From assembly GCF_026239675.1 (NCBI RefSeq), contig NZ_JAPIVQ010000003.1, positions 620,001 through 684,000 of the forward strand: DNA of 64,000 bases. The letters run 5' to 3'. The notes under the pieces are model-generated. The model was given only the letters and a program-made list of their open reading frames with translations. It made no database searches and was not told where the DNA came from. Positions 52,434 through 61,670 of the stretch are shown one piece after another. The first letter of the stretch is position 1. Each line of letters opens with the position of its first letter. A program made the position numbers and the translations under genes. This stretch comes from Pedobacter sp. PLR (GTDB lineage Bacteria; Bacteroidota; Bacteroidia; Sphingobacteriales; Sphingobacteriaceae).

Positions 52434-54569
52434 ATGAAAAACAAACAACGCTCTTTCCTTCTCATTTCCGCAGTCATTATCTTATTTATTGGTTTTCTAT
52501 TTCGAAATTCAGTCGTTCAGCGGGGTCAGCAATCTACCCTTGTTTCCAGTCTTAATGAGTTAGAAGATAACAGCTTAAGGATTTCTAAGCTGGATACCAT
52601 CACTTTGGGTTTACAAACTGCTGAAAATAATTTCAGAATGTATACCACCTTATGGGATACCACTTATTATAGAAAATATACAAAAGATATTGTCTTGATT
52701 TCCAGTTTGCTAAAAGACCTTACGGTAGCTGATAACAGCGATATTTCCGGGGATATTGAGGGGGATCTGAAGAATAAAAGAGGGCAGATGGCTTTATATG
52801 GTGAGCTAAAGAAACTCACAGACTCTCTGAATAACATCAATGTAGGGTTGGAGTTGTTAAAAATCACCGGAAATAAACCAACACTCAAGATCTATCCGGC
52901 AGCAGTACTGAAGAAAGTCACGCAAGTGGAGGAATCTGTTGCAGCACCAGCTGTACCTAAACAGAAACTATTTAGAAGGCTGAAGAATGCCATTGTAAAT
53001 AAAGCAGCGCCAAAGGATTCTATCAGGCGATTGAAAACAGAGGTTTCCTATGAACAAACGGCTTCAGATGTAGAGGCTTACAATAAAAAACAACTACAAA
53101 ATATTGAAAACTTCTATGTCAATCTTCTGGATGACCTGAAGAATAACCGCAAAGTTTTAACTAAAAAGGAAGAAGAGATTCTGAAGTTAAATGAAAACAT
53201 TTTTCAAAATATTAAACGCTTATTCCAGGAGTTTAGAAACAAAGAAGGGATCAAAGCAGAACTGAAAAAAGTTATTTTAAAAAGCAGGGCCAATAGCTCT
53301 CTGGACGCAATAGGAAGATCCAGACAGATCAACTTTTGGATCAGCGTACTTTCTTACCTTTCCATCATTCTGTTGATGTGGAAGCTTTACAGGGCTTATG
53401 ATAAGACTTTAAGGGCCAATCAACTGGCAGCAGAGCAGGTAGTGATCAAGTCCAGGTTCTTTACGAGTATCAGTCATGAGATGAGAACACCGCTGAACGC
53501 GATCATAGGGGTGTCTGAGCAATTAAAATCTACTCCTTTAAATGAAGACCAGCAGCAGATGTCTAAGCTCCTGGACAATTCTTCTTCCATGTTATTATCG
53601 GCTGTAAATGAGGTGCTGGACTTTTCAAGATTGGAAACCGGAAAGCTGTCCCTCGCAAAAACACCTTTCCGTTATAAAAAGATTTTATCGGATATCGCTG
53701 CTACTGCAAGAATTCTTGCAGATGAAAAAGACCTGACCTTAGCGTTGGTGATGGACGATTCTCCGGATTTATTGCTGGATGGTGATCCTTACCGACTGAA
53801 ACAGATGGTGATGAACCTGATCGCAAATGCGATAAAATTTACAGATAAGGGGGAAGTGAGTATTTCCCTGAGCATTAAAAAAGCAGACGAAAAACAGATT
53901 ACTTTGCTCATTAAAGTAAAGGATACCGGTATCGGTATTTCTGCGGAAAACCTGCCTTTGATTTTCAATGAGTTTTCACAAGTGATCAATTCTAACCGTA
54001 GCGACTGGCAAAAGGGCTCCGGACTTGGGTTGGCGATTAGCAAGAAACTCGTGGAAATGCATAAAGGAAAAATCTCTGTAGAGAGTACCCTGGGGAAAGG
54101 CTCGACTTTTACACTGGAAATCCCTTACGCTATCGCCGAAAAAGATAGTGAAGAAATGGACGGACAAAAGCCTGCCGTAATCAATAGCGACCGGTTTAAA
54201 AAACTCCATTTATTGGTGGTTGATGATTCTGATATGAATTTGCTGGTGATCAAAATGATCTTTAAGAAGATCGGAATTAGCTTTGATACGGCACACAACG
54301 GACAAGAGGCCCTGAACTTCCTGGAATCTAACAGGTATGATATGGTGCTGACAGACATTCAGATGCCTGAAATGGATGGAATTGAGTTGACGAAGAGAAT
54401 TCGTGCATTGGAGGATGAACAGAAATCTCAGTTACCTGTCATTGCGATCACCGGACAAATTACCAGCGATTCGCACGAACGGTACCTTTCTGCCGGCTTG
54501 AATGATTATATCGTGAAGCCTTTTACAGAGTCCGAATTGATGGAGAAAATATTGGATTACCTTAAATAA
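52434..54569 (+). CDS. hybrid sensor histidine kinase with receiver domain
   Basis: The 711-residue protein has two membrane helices (about 7-25 and 297-317) enclosing a roughly 270-residue periplasmic, mostly helical sensor region. The HisKA domain has His348 in SHEMRTPLNAI. The ATPase domain has MNLIANAIKFTDKG, DTGIGI and KGSGLGLAISKKLVEMHKG. A C-terminal receiver domain has phospho-acceptor Asp641 (LTDIQMPEMDG). It senses an envelope signal and passes phosphate within itself, then to an unlinked partner, since no HPt or response regulator lies beside it. Confidence 0.94.
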   Translation: MKNKQRSFLLISAVIILFIGFLFRNSVVQRGQQSTLVSSLNELEDNSLRISKLDTITLGLQTAENNFRMYTTLWDTTYYRKYTKDIVLISSLLKDLTVADNSDISGDIEGDLKNKRGQMALYGELKKLTDSLNNINVGLELLKITGNKPTLKIYPAAVLKKVTQVEESVAAPAVPKQKLFRRLKNAIVNKAAPKDSIRRLKTEVSYEQTASDVEAYNKKQLQNIENFYVNLLDDLKNNRKVLTKKEEEILKLNENIFQNIKRLFQEFRNKEGIKAELKKVILKSRANSSLDAIGRSRQINFWISVLSYLSIILLMWKLYRAYDKTLRANQLAAEQVVIKSRFFTSISHEMRTPLNAIIGVSEQLKSTPLNEDQQQMSKLLDNSSSMLLSAVNEVLDFSRLETGKLSLAKTPFRYKKILSDIAATARILADEKDLTLALVMDDSPDLLLDGDPYRLKQMVMNLIANAIKFTDKGEVSISLSIKKADEKQITLLIKVKDTGIGISAENLPLIFNEFSQVINSNRSDWQKGSGLGLAISKKLVEMHKGKISVESTLGKGSTFTLEIPYAIAEKDSEEMDGQKPAVINSDRFKKLHLLVVDDSDMNLLVIKMIFKKIGISFDTAHNGQEALNFLESNRYDMVLTDIQMPEMDGIELTKRIRALEDEQKSQLPVIAITGQITSDSHERYLSAGLNDYIVKPFTESELMEKILDYLK

Positions 54570-54612
54570 TAAGAAAACGGGCTGCCAAGGTGGCCTCTCT
54601 TTGTAAATTACG

Positions 54613-54644
54613 CAATCGTTTGCAATGCTTAATGCAAACGATTG
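54613..54644. promoter_or_regulatory. 12-bp inverted repeat, possible paired LacI-type operators
   Basis: CAATCGTTTGCA and TGCAAACGATTG are perfect inverses with an 8-nt loop. Each arm, read with its flank (CGCAATCGTTTGCA and TGCAAACGATTGTG), is itself nearly palindromic around a central CG, like LacI/PurR-family operators. It lies 114 bases before the hexosaminidase ATG. It could also be a kinase-gene terminator, but no T run follows directly. Confidence 0.4.
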
Positions 54645-54757
54645 TGTGCCTTCCCGTAGTTTTTTAACAGGTTTTTTTGGTTAATATTTTCTTACAATTG
54701 TATCAGGACATTCCAGGGATGCGGTGTGTCCTGATCCTAAACAAACCAAATATTGTT

Positions 54758-56968
54758 ATGAAAATTAAATGCCAGGCGCGCTTTTTACTCGCAGTATTAC
54801 TGTTGGCCACCTCACCGGTGTTCGCCCAGTTTAACATCGTTCCACTCCCTCAAAAGATGGTTGAAGGTGGTAGTCCATTTCTGATTAAACCACAAACAAA
54901 GATTTCTTACGCTAAAGGACTGAAACAACAGGCAGAACTGCTGGTTGCGGCATTGTCGCCGGCTACAGGATACGACTTCGTTTTAGTGGAGTCTGACCGT
55001 CCGGTCAGCGGGATTGCTTTGAGCACCGGAGATTCCGGTTCTTCAAATAAAGAAAGCTATAAGCTAAACGTTAATAAAGACCTGATCAGCATTAAAGGAA
55101 ATACAAGTGCAGGGGTGTTTTATGGCATACAAACGCTGCTTCAGATGTTACCTCCGGAGGTTTACAATAAAGAGCGTCAGAAAGGCCTGAAATGGGAGAT
55201 TAAAGGTGTTGCCATTACTGATGCACCCTTGTACCCATGGAGAGGGATGATGTTGGATGTTGCCCGTTATTTCTTCTCCAGGGAATATGTATTGAGGTTC
55301 ATTGATATGATGGCCATGTACAAAATGAATGCGCTGCATTTTCACCTGACCGATGATTCGGGCTGGAGAATAGAAATTAAGAAATATCCAAAGCTGACTT
55401 CTATTGGTGGTTTCAGCGGTGTCGGACCAGATAGAAAAGGTGGTTATTATACACAGGAAGACCTGAAGGAAATTGTGGCTTATGCTACTACAAGGAATGT
55501 AGATATTATTGCTGAGCTGGAATTACCTGCTCATGCACAAGCTGCGATTGTGGCTTATCCTTATTTATGTTGTACTGGTGACCAGTATGAGGTTCCGACA
55601 CAACATTCTATCAGTAAAGAGATTTTATGTGCGGGTAAAGAAACTACTTATGATTTTATTGATGACATCATTAAAGAGACCGTAGCGATCTTCCCTTCAA
55701 AATACCTGCATATTGGTGGTGATGAAGCGGTTTATACGCGTTGGAAAGCTTGTCCGGCATGTCAAAAGAAAAAAACAGAACTAGGTTTGAAAACGGAAGA
55801 GCAATTGCGCCTTCATTTCAACCGCCGCGTTCAGAAAATAGCCACTAAATATGGAAAAACCATTGTAGGATGGGATGAGATTATTGAAGATGGTTTAGAA
55901 GATAAAGCCGTTGGTATGATCTGGCATGAGCCTAAGAAAGCGTTTAAAGCTTCGGAAGCCGGACACTATTCGGTAATGTCGTTGACAGGATATTTGTACT
56001 TCGATGTGGCAGAAAGTGCTATTCCCGGAGAAATTAAAGCAGCCGGCTGGCTGCCTCCAATCTCTTTAGAGAAAGTTTACCAGTTGAATCCAATGCTGGA
56101 AGGTATGGATGAGAAATACCGTCCATTGATCTTAGGAGCATCGGCAACATTATGGTCAGATCAGTTTATTCATGGAACAATACTTCAGGAGATTCCAATT
56201 CTTAATGAGAACCGTTCAGAGCAATATTTTGACTACCTGACTTTCCCTAGGATGTCTGCTTTGGCAGAGGTATTATGGACGCCGGTAGCCAGACAAAACT
56301 GGACAGGTTTTGAAAATAGAATGCGCAGCCAATACAGCCGTTATGATGCTGCCGGAATCGGTTACCGTATGCCAGTACCAAAATTGATCAGTAATGAGAA
56401 AGGTGCGAATGGTTATGTGGTTAAACTGGAAAATCTGGTAGATGGTGCTGAGATACGTTATACCACTGATGGCACTATTCCAAATGTGTATTCGCCGGTT
56501 TATACAACAGCGGTTACCGTACCGGAATTGAGCAATTTTTACGCGATTACTGTGTTAAACAGAAGTCAGTTCTCTTTACCATTTTACTTCCCTGGTAAAC
56601 ATGAAAAGTTTAAAAAATATGGTGACCTGGTTGCAGAATGGAATTCTCAGAATGTTCAGGGTAAAGATTTCGGTATTCTGGAAATGAACAGCTCCGGAAA
56701 AATCAATGGCAATGGTGCTTATGCGCTTCATTTTTGGTATACCGGCGGAGATTCCCGTCTGGATATTCAATCAATTGAAGTGTTTAAAAACGGCGTTAAG
56801 GTGGCTGAAGATAAACATGAAGGCTTTAGCGGAAGTGACGCAAGTAATAACAAGTATAGTTTCAAAATCGATAACTATGAAACCGGTGCTGTATTTACTA
56901 TAAAAGCAAAGGTTCGTGGGGATGTGAATGACAGCACTAATGGTGTAGTCATGATCAAAAAGATTTAA
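54758..56968 (+). CDS. GH20 beta-N-acetylhexosaminidase
   Basis: From the ATG at 54758 the protein has 736 residues and a clean signal peptide (MKIKCQARFLLAVLLLATSP, ending FAQ). An upstream in-frame start was rejected because it would bury that signal. The GH20b-type N-domain is followed by the TIM barrel with FHLTDDSGWRIEIKKYPKL. The catalytic pair is Asp322-Glu323 in HIGGDEAVYTRWK. A chitobiase-type C-terminal beta domain (EIRYTTDGTIPN) and a further roughly 120-residue beta domain follow. It removes terminal GlcNAc or GalNAc from glycans in the periplasm or at the surface. An additional CPACQKK adjoins the active-site loop. Confidence 0.94.
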   Translation: MKIKCQARFLLAVLLLATSPVFAQFNIVPLPQKMVEGGSPFLIKPQTKISYAKGLKQQAELLVAALSPATGYDFVLVESDRPVSGIALSTGDSGSSNKESYKLNVNKDLISIKGNTSAGVFYGIQTLLQMLPPEVYNKERQKGLKWEIKGVAITDAPLYPWRGMMLDVARYFFSREYVLRFIDMMAMYKMNALHFHLTDDSGWRIEIKKYPKLTSIGGFSGVGPDRKGGYYTQEDLKEIVAYATTRNVDIIAELELPAHAQAAIVAYPYLCCTGDQYEVPTQHSISKEILCAGKETTYDFIDDIIKETVAIFPSKYLHIGGDEAVYTRWKACPACQKKKTELGLKTEEQLRLHFNRRVQKIATKYGKTIVGWDEIIEDGLEDKAVGMIWHEPKKAFKASEAGHYSVMSLTGYLYFDVAESAIPGEIKAAGWLPPISLEKVYQLNPMLEGMDEKYRPLILGASATLWSDQFIHGTILQEIPILNENRSEQYFDYLTFPRMSALAEVLWTPVARQNWTGFENRMRSQYSRYDAAGIGYRMPVPKLISNEKGANGYVVKLENLVDGAEIRYTTDGTIPNVYSPVYTTAVTVPELSNFYAITVLNRSQFSLPFYFPGKHEKFKKYGDLVAEWNSQNVQGKDFGILEMNSSGKINGNGAYALHFWYTGGDSRLDIQSIEVFKNGVKVAEDKHEGFSGSDASNNKYSFKIDNYETGAVFTIKAKVRGDVNDSTNGVVMIKKI

Positions 56969-57014
56969 TGTGGAGCGATGTTAATGATTGACATTTAATG
57001 TTGATTACAAATGA

Positions 57015-57050
57015 AAAATGCCCGGCAGTAATTTTACTGCCGGGCATTTT
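57015..57050. terminator. strong bidirectional terminator between GH20 and kinase-like genes
   Basis: A perfect 16-bp stem (AAAATGCCCGGCAGTA against TACTGCCGGGCATTTT) has a 4-nt ATTT loop, with A and T runs built into the stem ends. It serves both convergent genes. Confidence 0.93.
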
Positions 57051-57053
57051 TGC

Positions 57054-58121
57054 TTATAATTTTACCTGTCGGATGATGTTCTTTACATTCAATTCAATGA
57101 TATCGGTCATGGTTTCACACTCCAGATAATGTTGATCTGCAAAATGAGCAGCCATGCTTAGTTTTAACATATTGATGTTTTCAATGGTTGTCAATTCATC
57201 TTCATTTGATACATCTCTTAAATCAGCCAGACGGTGGCGCTCTGAACGCACGCGATGTAGTATCGACGACTTCTCTTCCTGCTGATATTGCAGAAATGTT
57301 TTATCGGTCAACTGTTCCGTGCACAATTTCACAAAGGGGTAGTTCTCCTTGAAAAACTGTGGTTGGTATACCTTTAAATTTCCTTCGTAAAACTGCTGGT
57401 CAAAATCTATGGCCCTGATTCTAAATTGTATGTCGTCAAAGTCTGGTGTAATCTGTACTACAAAATTATAGGCCCTCATATCTCCCAGTAAGGTCACCAA
57501 ACACCGCTCATTAAATTTCACGAATTCCTTAGCGATACGGGTCTGGTTGTATTCCGGGTTGTGTAAATAGGTTTTTGCAAAGACATCGCCAGGGATTCCG
57601 GCAATATGTTCTTCAATCAGTGTTTCCCTGTCCACCAGGTAATTTACCTGATTTGGGGAGAAAATCTCTTCTAATTCCAGCCCGTAAATACGGGAGGCAT
57701 CTGCCATTTTAACATAGAAATAATCGTAAACATCATTTAAGCGGTTTACAATCCGGACACGGAAAGGGTGGGTGTTACCAAAGGTGCAGTATTCAATCTT
57801 ATCAATGTATTTATGTTGTACAATGCGCAGGTTACCCGATGCTTTTAAATTCGCATAAATTACCTTTAAGCCATTATGAAGACTTTCAATTCGATCGGAA
57901 GAGTAAATAGGTCCTTCCCATAAAGAATCCCGTCCATATTTATCCATGATGGGGTAGGATTCATCGAACATCATTAAATCACTGTAACTGATCGGAAGTC
58001 TGGACTCCCGCTGGTAGCTTCTCAGGTATTTCTGTAAGCCAGGAGAGACCGGGAAAATCGGTTTCTTCCTTGATATTTTTACGTCATTAGGTTCCATCAG
58101 CTTGTCTTTAGGCTCAATCAA
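57054..58121 (-). CDS. unrecognised 355-residue protein with a cryptic kinase-like (APH/HipA-type) motif order
   Basis: I do not recognise an annotated family. No signal peptide or membrane helix is seen, so it is cytoplasmic. Motifs appear in the order of a protein-kinase-like fold. There is a beta-strand Lys in YFYVKMADAS (Lys138) with Glu in the following helix (LELEEIF). A hinge-like LIEEHIAGIPGD follows at 168-179. A catalytic-loop-like LGDMRAYNFVV (212-222: Asp214, Asn219) and a metal-site-like IDFDQ (238-242) complete the set. This is what aminoglycoside phosphotransferases and HipA-type kinases show (GDxxxxN then DFD). The kinase call is my inference. The C-terminal 100 residues are helical. 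Confidence 0.55.
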   Translation of the reverse strand: MIEPKDKLMEPNDVKISRKKPIFPVSPGLQKYLRSYQRESRLPISYSDLMMFDESYPIMDKYGRDSLWEGPIYSSDRIESLHNGLKVIYANLKASGNLRIVQHKYIDKIEYCTFGNTHPFRVRIVNRLNDVYDYFYVKMADASRIYGLELEEIFSPNQVNYLVDRETLIEEHIAGIPGDVFAKTYLHNPEYNQTRIAKEFVKFNERCLVTLLGDMRAYNFVVQITPDFDDIQFRIRAIDFDQQFYEGNLKVYQPQFFKENYPFVKLCTEQLTDKTFLQYQQEEKSSILHRVRSERHRLADLRDVSNEDELTTIENINMLKLSMAAHFADQHYLECETMTDIIELNVKNIIRQVKL

Positions 58122-58207
58122 TTCGTATTAACGCTCAATTTAGTGTTTTCGGTCTTATTTTAAGAGTTTTATGTCTGATCGTTCCATTCCCGGAAATGAC
58201 TGGTCCA

Positions 58208-58215
58208 TACTTTTG
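58208..58215 (+). promoter_or_regulatory. -7 element for the 79-residue protein gene
   Basis: TACTTTTG matches the -7 consensus exactly, 24 bases before the ATG. The -33 region has no good TTG. Confidence 0.5.
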
Positions 58216-58239
58216 TAGTGTAAAACAACACCAGGAAAG

Positions 58240-58479
58240 ATGTCATTAAGAAAATATATCATCGTAAAAGGAAGCCCTATCTTATTTCCATCAGATCTGA
58301 TTCACGCTGAGGTGGCGGGTAAAGACAATGAAGTGGAAAGTGCAGGGTTTTTCGCAATTGTGAAGGACAAAAAAGGTAAACGTGTGGTTTGTATTGGAGA
58401 AAGCAGTTCCTTATCCATTGCCAGCAAACCGGAAAGAGATCAGAAGCTAATTGCACGCTACCTGGGCATCGACGATTAG
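58240..58479 (+). CDS. small protein of unknown function (79 residues)
   Basis: No family is recognised. The protein has no signal peptide. A beta-rich N-terminal half (KYIIVKGSPILFPSDLIHAE and GFFAIVKDKKGKRVVCIGES) is followed by a Ser-rich turn and a C-terminal helix (RDQKLIARYLGIDD). An exact -7 element precedes it, which supports a real gene. It is divergent from the kinase-like gene, with about 118 bases between, so the two may be co-regulated. A partner or substrate relation is only a guess. Confidence 0.7.
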   Translation: MSLRKYIIVKGSPILFPSDLIHAEVAGKDNEVESAGFFAIVKDKKGKRVVCIGESSSLSIASKPERDQKLIARYLGIDD

Positions 58480-58581
58480 TATATTCCTTTTCATAAACGA
58501 TTAAGGTATTCCTTCCTCATCAGGTGCAAGCCCTCCATATTCAAAGTAGAAATAACAATAATTAACCATAAAAATAACAAG

Positions 58582-59028
58582 ATGAACAACAAATTTTTAG
58601 CTGTACTATTAGTGATCGCAACTGCATTTATTGCCTGTAAAAAAGATAAAGTACAAGAACCGGAAGAAAATGTACTGCCAACCGGAAAATACCGGTTGAT
58701 TGAAATGATGCAATCTAATGCTGAGGGTAAAGATTCTGTAAGCGTAAAGTACCCGCTCAGCAGTTTAAGTCTGACCTTTGATCAGGATAAAAAGACGGCC
58801 AATGTATCTGGTAAGCCTGAGTTTCTACAAATGACAGGAAGCTATAAGGTGAGCGCTGATGGGCGACTGACAGATGGAAAAGTTTCCACTTCCAAGGGTG
58901 TTCCCGGAGAGAACGATCTTAACGTAGCGGATTTTCTAGCCATTGGAGAAAAATACGAATTAAAGGGAGGGAGTGTAGTTGTGCATACCAGAAACAAAGG
59001 TTACCTGGTGTTCAGTATGCAAAAGTAA
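58582..59028 (+). CDS. small lipoprotein, possibly lipocalin/META-like beta domain
   Basis: The 148-residue protein has a lipobox FIAC with Cys19 followed by KKDK, so it is probably an outer-membrane or surface lipoprotein. The body alternates short beta strands (KYRLIEMMQS, SLSLTFDQDKKTANVSGKPE, YELKGGSVVVHTRNKGYLVF). This would fit a small lipocalin-like barrel, common among Bacteroidota lipoproteins. No ligand can be named. It lies about 100 bases after the 79-residue gene. Confidence 0.75.
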   Translation: MNNKFLAVLLVIATAFIACKKDKVQEPEENVLPTGKYRLIEMMQSNAEGKDSVSVKYPLSSLSLTFDQDKKTANVSGKPEFLQMTGSYKVSADGRLTDGKVSTSKGVPGENDLNVADFLAIGEKYELKGGSVVVHTRNKGYLVFSMQK

Positions 59029-59050
59029 ACAATTACTTTTTACAAAATGA

Positions 59051-59088
59051 CAGACAGCAGCTGCTCATTACAGACTGCTGTTCTGTTT
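59051..59088. terminator. bidirectional hairpin between the lipoprotein and AraC genes
   Basis: CAGCAG (59055-59060) pairs with CTGCTG (59075-59080), flanked by partly complementary CAGA/TCTG and then TTTT. The right arm overlaps the end of the AraC gene, including its stop region. Confidence 0.55.
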
Positions 59089-60078
59089 TATCAAAACGTC
59101 GCCGGGTAGGGTATCGAACATGTTTTTATACACCTTTGCAAAATAATTCGGGCTGCTATAACCCAGCTCGTAAGCTACTTCCTGTACATTGTTAAAGTTA
59201 CCGCTTTGTAAAAACTGTTGTGCCAGTAACAGTTTCTCATTCAGGAAAAACTGGTTTGGACTATCTTTTAGTATCTTTTTGAAAAGTCCTTTATACTTTG
59301 AAACAGACATGTCCGCCATATCTGCCATTTTTTGCAAGCCAGGGAACTCTGCCTGTAAATTCGCCATCAGGTATCCGGAAGTTTGAAATACACGCTCTAT
59401 ATCCTGATGAGATAGTTTGTTGATAATGGGTTCAAACCTGCTGGCACGCTCTACGAGGTAACCTAAGAGGTATAATGCGGTGCTTTTTAGCTTCAATTCA
59501 AAGGAAGGACTGATAAAATCATTTTCCTTCAACTGGCTCAGCAATATTTTGCTTCTGCTGTCGATATGGCTGTAGAAGAGCAGGGTGTTTTTGGACTCAT
59601 CAAAAAGTAGGTTGTTCGTTTCCAGGTCTCTGGTTGATGCTGCCAGCTCTTTCATATGCCCTTTTTCAATGAATAACCTTAAGCTATAGGAGCGCTGACC
59701 TACCGGAGGCATGATCACTCCTTTCATACTACAATCCATAAATCCCATCCCTAATTTAGCATGGTATCCGGCTTTATGAACGGTGTTTCCAATAATATGC
59801 GTGGTTATCTCATCGCCGATGTCAAAATAAACCATGTAATAATTCTGGTCGGTAGGGACTCTGGTGATGGCTACGGGGACTTTAAAAGTCATATCTAGTA
59901 ATAATACTGACAATCCTGGAGTAACTTCCAGAAAAATGGAACCTCCATCAGCAATGTTTTCCGGCATTGTTAAAATCTTATTGTCTTTTAGCGTTGCACC
60001 GATACCGTCTACGATTTGATGCTGCCATTCCGGGCCAAGGGTATAATGATAACAAAACTCTATTCTTTCCTGATCCAT
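59068..60078 (-). CDS. AraC-family transcriptional regulator, second of a tandem pair
   Basis: The 336-residue protein has an N-terminal ligand-like region of about 230 residues and a C-terminal double helix-turn-helix (about 245-330). The helix-turn-helix contains MADMADMSVSKYKGLFKKIL and AYELGYSSPNYFAKVYKNMF. It begins two bases after the end of the related upstream gene. The N-terminal regions of the two share a pattern (an opening GLYFNLSEGD-like or MVYFDIGDEI strand, then HN or GN), so they probably arose by duplication. The ligand and targets are unknown. Confidence 0.9.
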   Translation of the reverse strand: MDQERIEFCYHYTLGPEWQHQIVDGIGATLKDNKILTMPENIADGGSIFLEVTPGLSVLLLDMTFKVPVAITRVPTDQNYYMVYFDIGDEITTHIIGNTVHKAGYHAKLGMGFMDCSMKGVIMPPVGQRSYSLRLFIEKGHMKELAASTRDLETNNLLFDESKNTLLFYSHIDSRSKILLSQLKENDFISPSFELKLKSTALYLLGYLVERASRFEPIINKLSHQDIERVFQTSGYLMANLQAEFPGLQKMADMADMSVSKYKGLFKKILKDSPNQFFLNEKLLLAQQFLQSGNFNNVQEVAYELGYSSPNYFAKVYKNMFDTLPGDVLIKQNSSL

Positions 60079-60080
60079 AC

Positions 60081-61061
60081 TTATAACTGGCTAAGGTATT
60101 CTTTCGGTGTCACACCGAAAGTGTGTTTAAATTGTTCGATCAGGTGGCTCGAATCAAAGAAACCGAATTTATCGGCGATCTCTCCAATGGTAAATTCACC
60201 CGTTTCCAGCATTTCTTTTGCACAAGATAACTTGTTGCTCAGGAAAAATGCATGCGGACTAATGCCGCTGATTTTTTTGAAAAGTTTTTTGTATTTGGTC
60301 TCCGACATATTGGCCTCTGTTGCCAGTGCCTGAATTCCGGGAAAAGCGGTTTCAATATGGGTGATTAACCAGGCTTGTGAGCTGAGAATATTCCCGACGT
60401 CTTCCGGGAGCACCTGTCCGATAATGATTTCCTGATTGATGAGCTGGTCCAGGTAATCGGCGATCAGACCATAAACGGTGCCGGTGATGAAAACGTCGTA
60501 TAATGGTCCTGCCGGAGGGGATTTTCTGAGTTCATTCATCAGCCACCAGGCATGATTGCTCATCCTGTCGAACCGAACAATGGTGTTGAGCTCCGGGTTG
60601 AAGATGGATTCTACAATTTGCTGGTGTTGGGGGATGCCCGATAAGTATTGTTTTAAAGCAGTTTTCTTGATGAAAATGGCGATCATATAGGTTGTTGAAC
60701 CTGATTTTACCTGGAAGTCCCCGTTTAAATCTGCATCAAATATGCCCAGATTATATCCCCAGCGCCCGGCGGATCTGCTGACATTATTTAAGATGTGAAT
60801 AGAATCACCTTCGCTGAGGTTAAAATAAAGTCCGACAAAGTCGCTGCGGGTATTCCTTAGTTTGAAGACCACATCCTGCCGGTAGGTGACATCAATGATA
60901 AAAGCGGTCAAATGATCATTAATCGGGAGCACATAACGGTTGCCCTGTTGTACTTCATCTGCAATACGGATATAATTCCCGTCTACATAGCCGCCGATTT
61001 GTGCAGCAAGACCTGCTACCCAATCCAATTCTACACCATATTGGTGGACTACTTCCTTCAT
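60081..61061 (-). CDS. AraC-family transcriptional regulator, first of a tandem pair
   Basis: The 326-residue protein has the same architecture as its downstream neighbour: a roughly 230-residue N-terminal sensor-like region and a C-terminal AraC domain. The domain contains ATEANMSETKYKKLFKKISG and ADKFGFFDSSHLIEQFKHTF with GVTPKEYL. The two-base gap to the next gene implies one transcript. It is divergent from the 121-residue gene across about 240 bases. Direct targets cannot be inferred. Confidence 0.9.
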   Translation of the reverse strand: MKEVVHQYGVELDWVAGLAAQIGGYVDGNYIRIADEVQQGNRYVLPINDHLTAFIIDVTYRQDVVFKLRNTRSDFVGLYFNLSEGDSIHILNNVSRSAGRWGYNLGIFDADLNGDFQVKSGSTTYMIAIFIKKTALKQYLSGIPQHQQIVESIFNPELNTIVRFDRMSNHAWWLMNELRKSPPAGPLYDVFITGTVYGLIADYLDQLINQEIIIGQVLPEDVGNILSSQAWLITHIETAFPGIQALATEANMSETKYKKLFKKISGISPHAFFLSNKLSCAKEMLETGEFTIGEIADKFGFFDSSHLIEQFKHTFGVTPKEYLSQL

Positions 61062-61304
61062 TTAAGATTGTCTTTAAGTTTTTGCACAACCAGATTAACC
61101 TTCATTCAAATATAGTTTTTTCTGCCCGTGATCTCTGTAAAATTTATTGGGATAATGGCAGGTAATACCAGGGAAACTGGCATCGGTTTAGATTTGGATG
61201 CTGCCTAAAATGGTCTGTATAGGAGGATTACATTTTTCATTGATGAAAATAATACGTAATTTTCTACCTTATTAATTAGCGACAGATTCTCCATCTTATA
61301 TCTC

Positions 61305-61670
61305 ATGAAAAAACCAGTACGTTACCGGTCGTCACTGCTCAGTCGTTTTAAAAAATGGCTAAGGTCTATTGTTTTGCGCTGGAAAAAAGGAGAAGATGCC
61401 TTGTGTAATCTGGAGAATTTCCCTGTAATGGATTTTAAAGAAGTCGCCCTGGTCAGAGCTGAAATCAGCACCGGTATTGTGTTGGATGAGGCCTGTAATT
61501 ATGCGGTGTATCCCGATCAAAAGGTTTATACCGTTTTTGAAAACATGGATAAGGGGCTAAAATATGCCAGACAAATTATTGAGGAAAGAAGAAATATCGA
61601 ATGTATCCTTTATGGCATAGACCAAAGGGTGTTACATTGCGTGAATTGTGATAATCTGGAGACTTATTAG
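61305..61670 (+). CDS. small basic protein of unknown function (121 residues)
   Basis: No family is recognised. The N-terminal 27 residues are very basic (RYRSSLLSRFKKWLRSIVLR). The rest is a compact alpha/beta domain (VLDEACNYAVYPDQKVYTVF, DKGLKYARQIIEERRNIEC) with a C-terminal pair CVNC. There is no signal peptide. Its stop codon overlaps the stop of the facing gene by four bases. It is probably cytoplasmic; the basic start could bind nucleic acid, but this is not supported further. Confidence 0.65.
   Translation: MKKPVRYRSSLLSRFKKWLRSIVLRWKKGEDALCNLENFPVMDFKEVALVRAEISTGIVLDEACNYAVYPDQKVYTVFENMDKGLKYARQIIEERRNIECILYGIDQRVLHCVNCDNLETY

Noticed and set aside
54677..54757. Longer start for the GH20 enzyme
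   Set aside because: It would place 27 residues before a clear signal peptide. The ATG at 54758 gives a normal exported enzyme.
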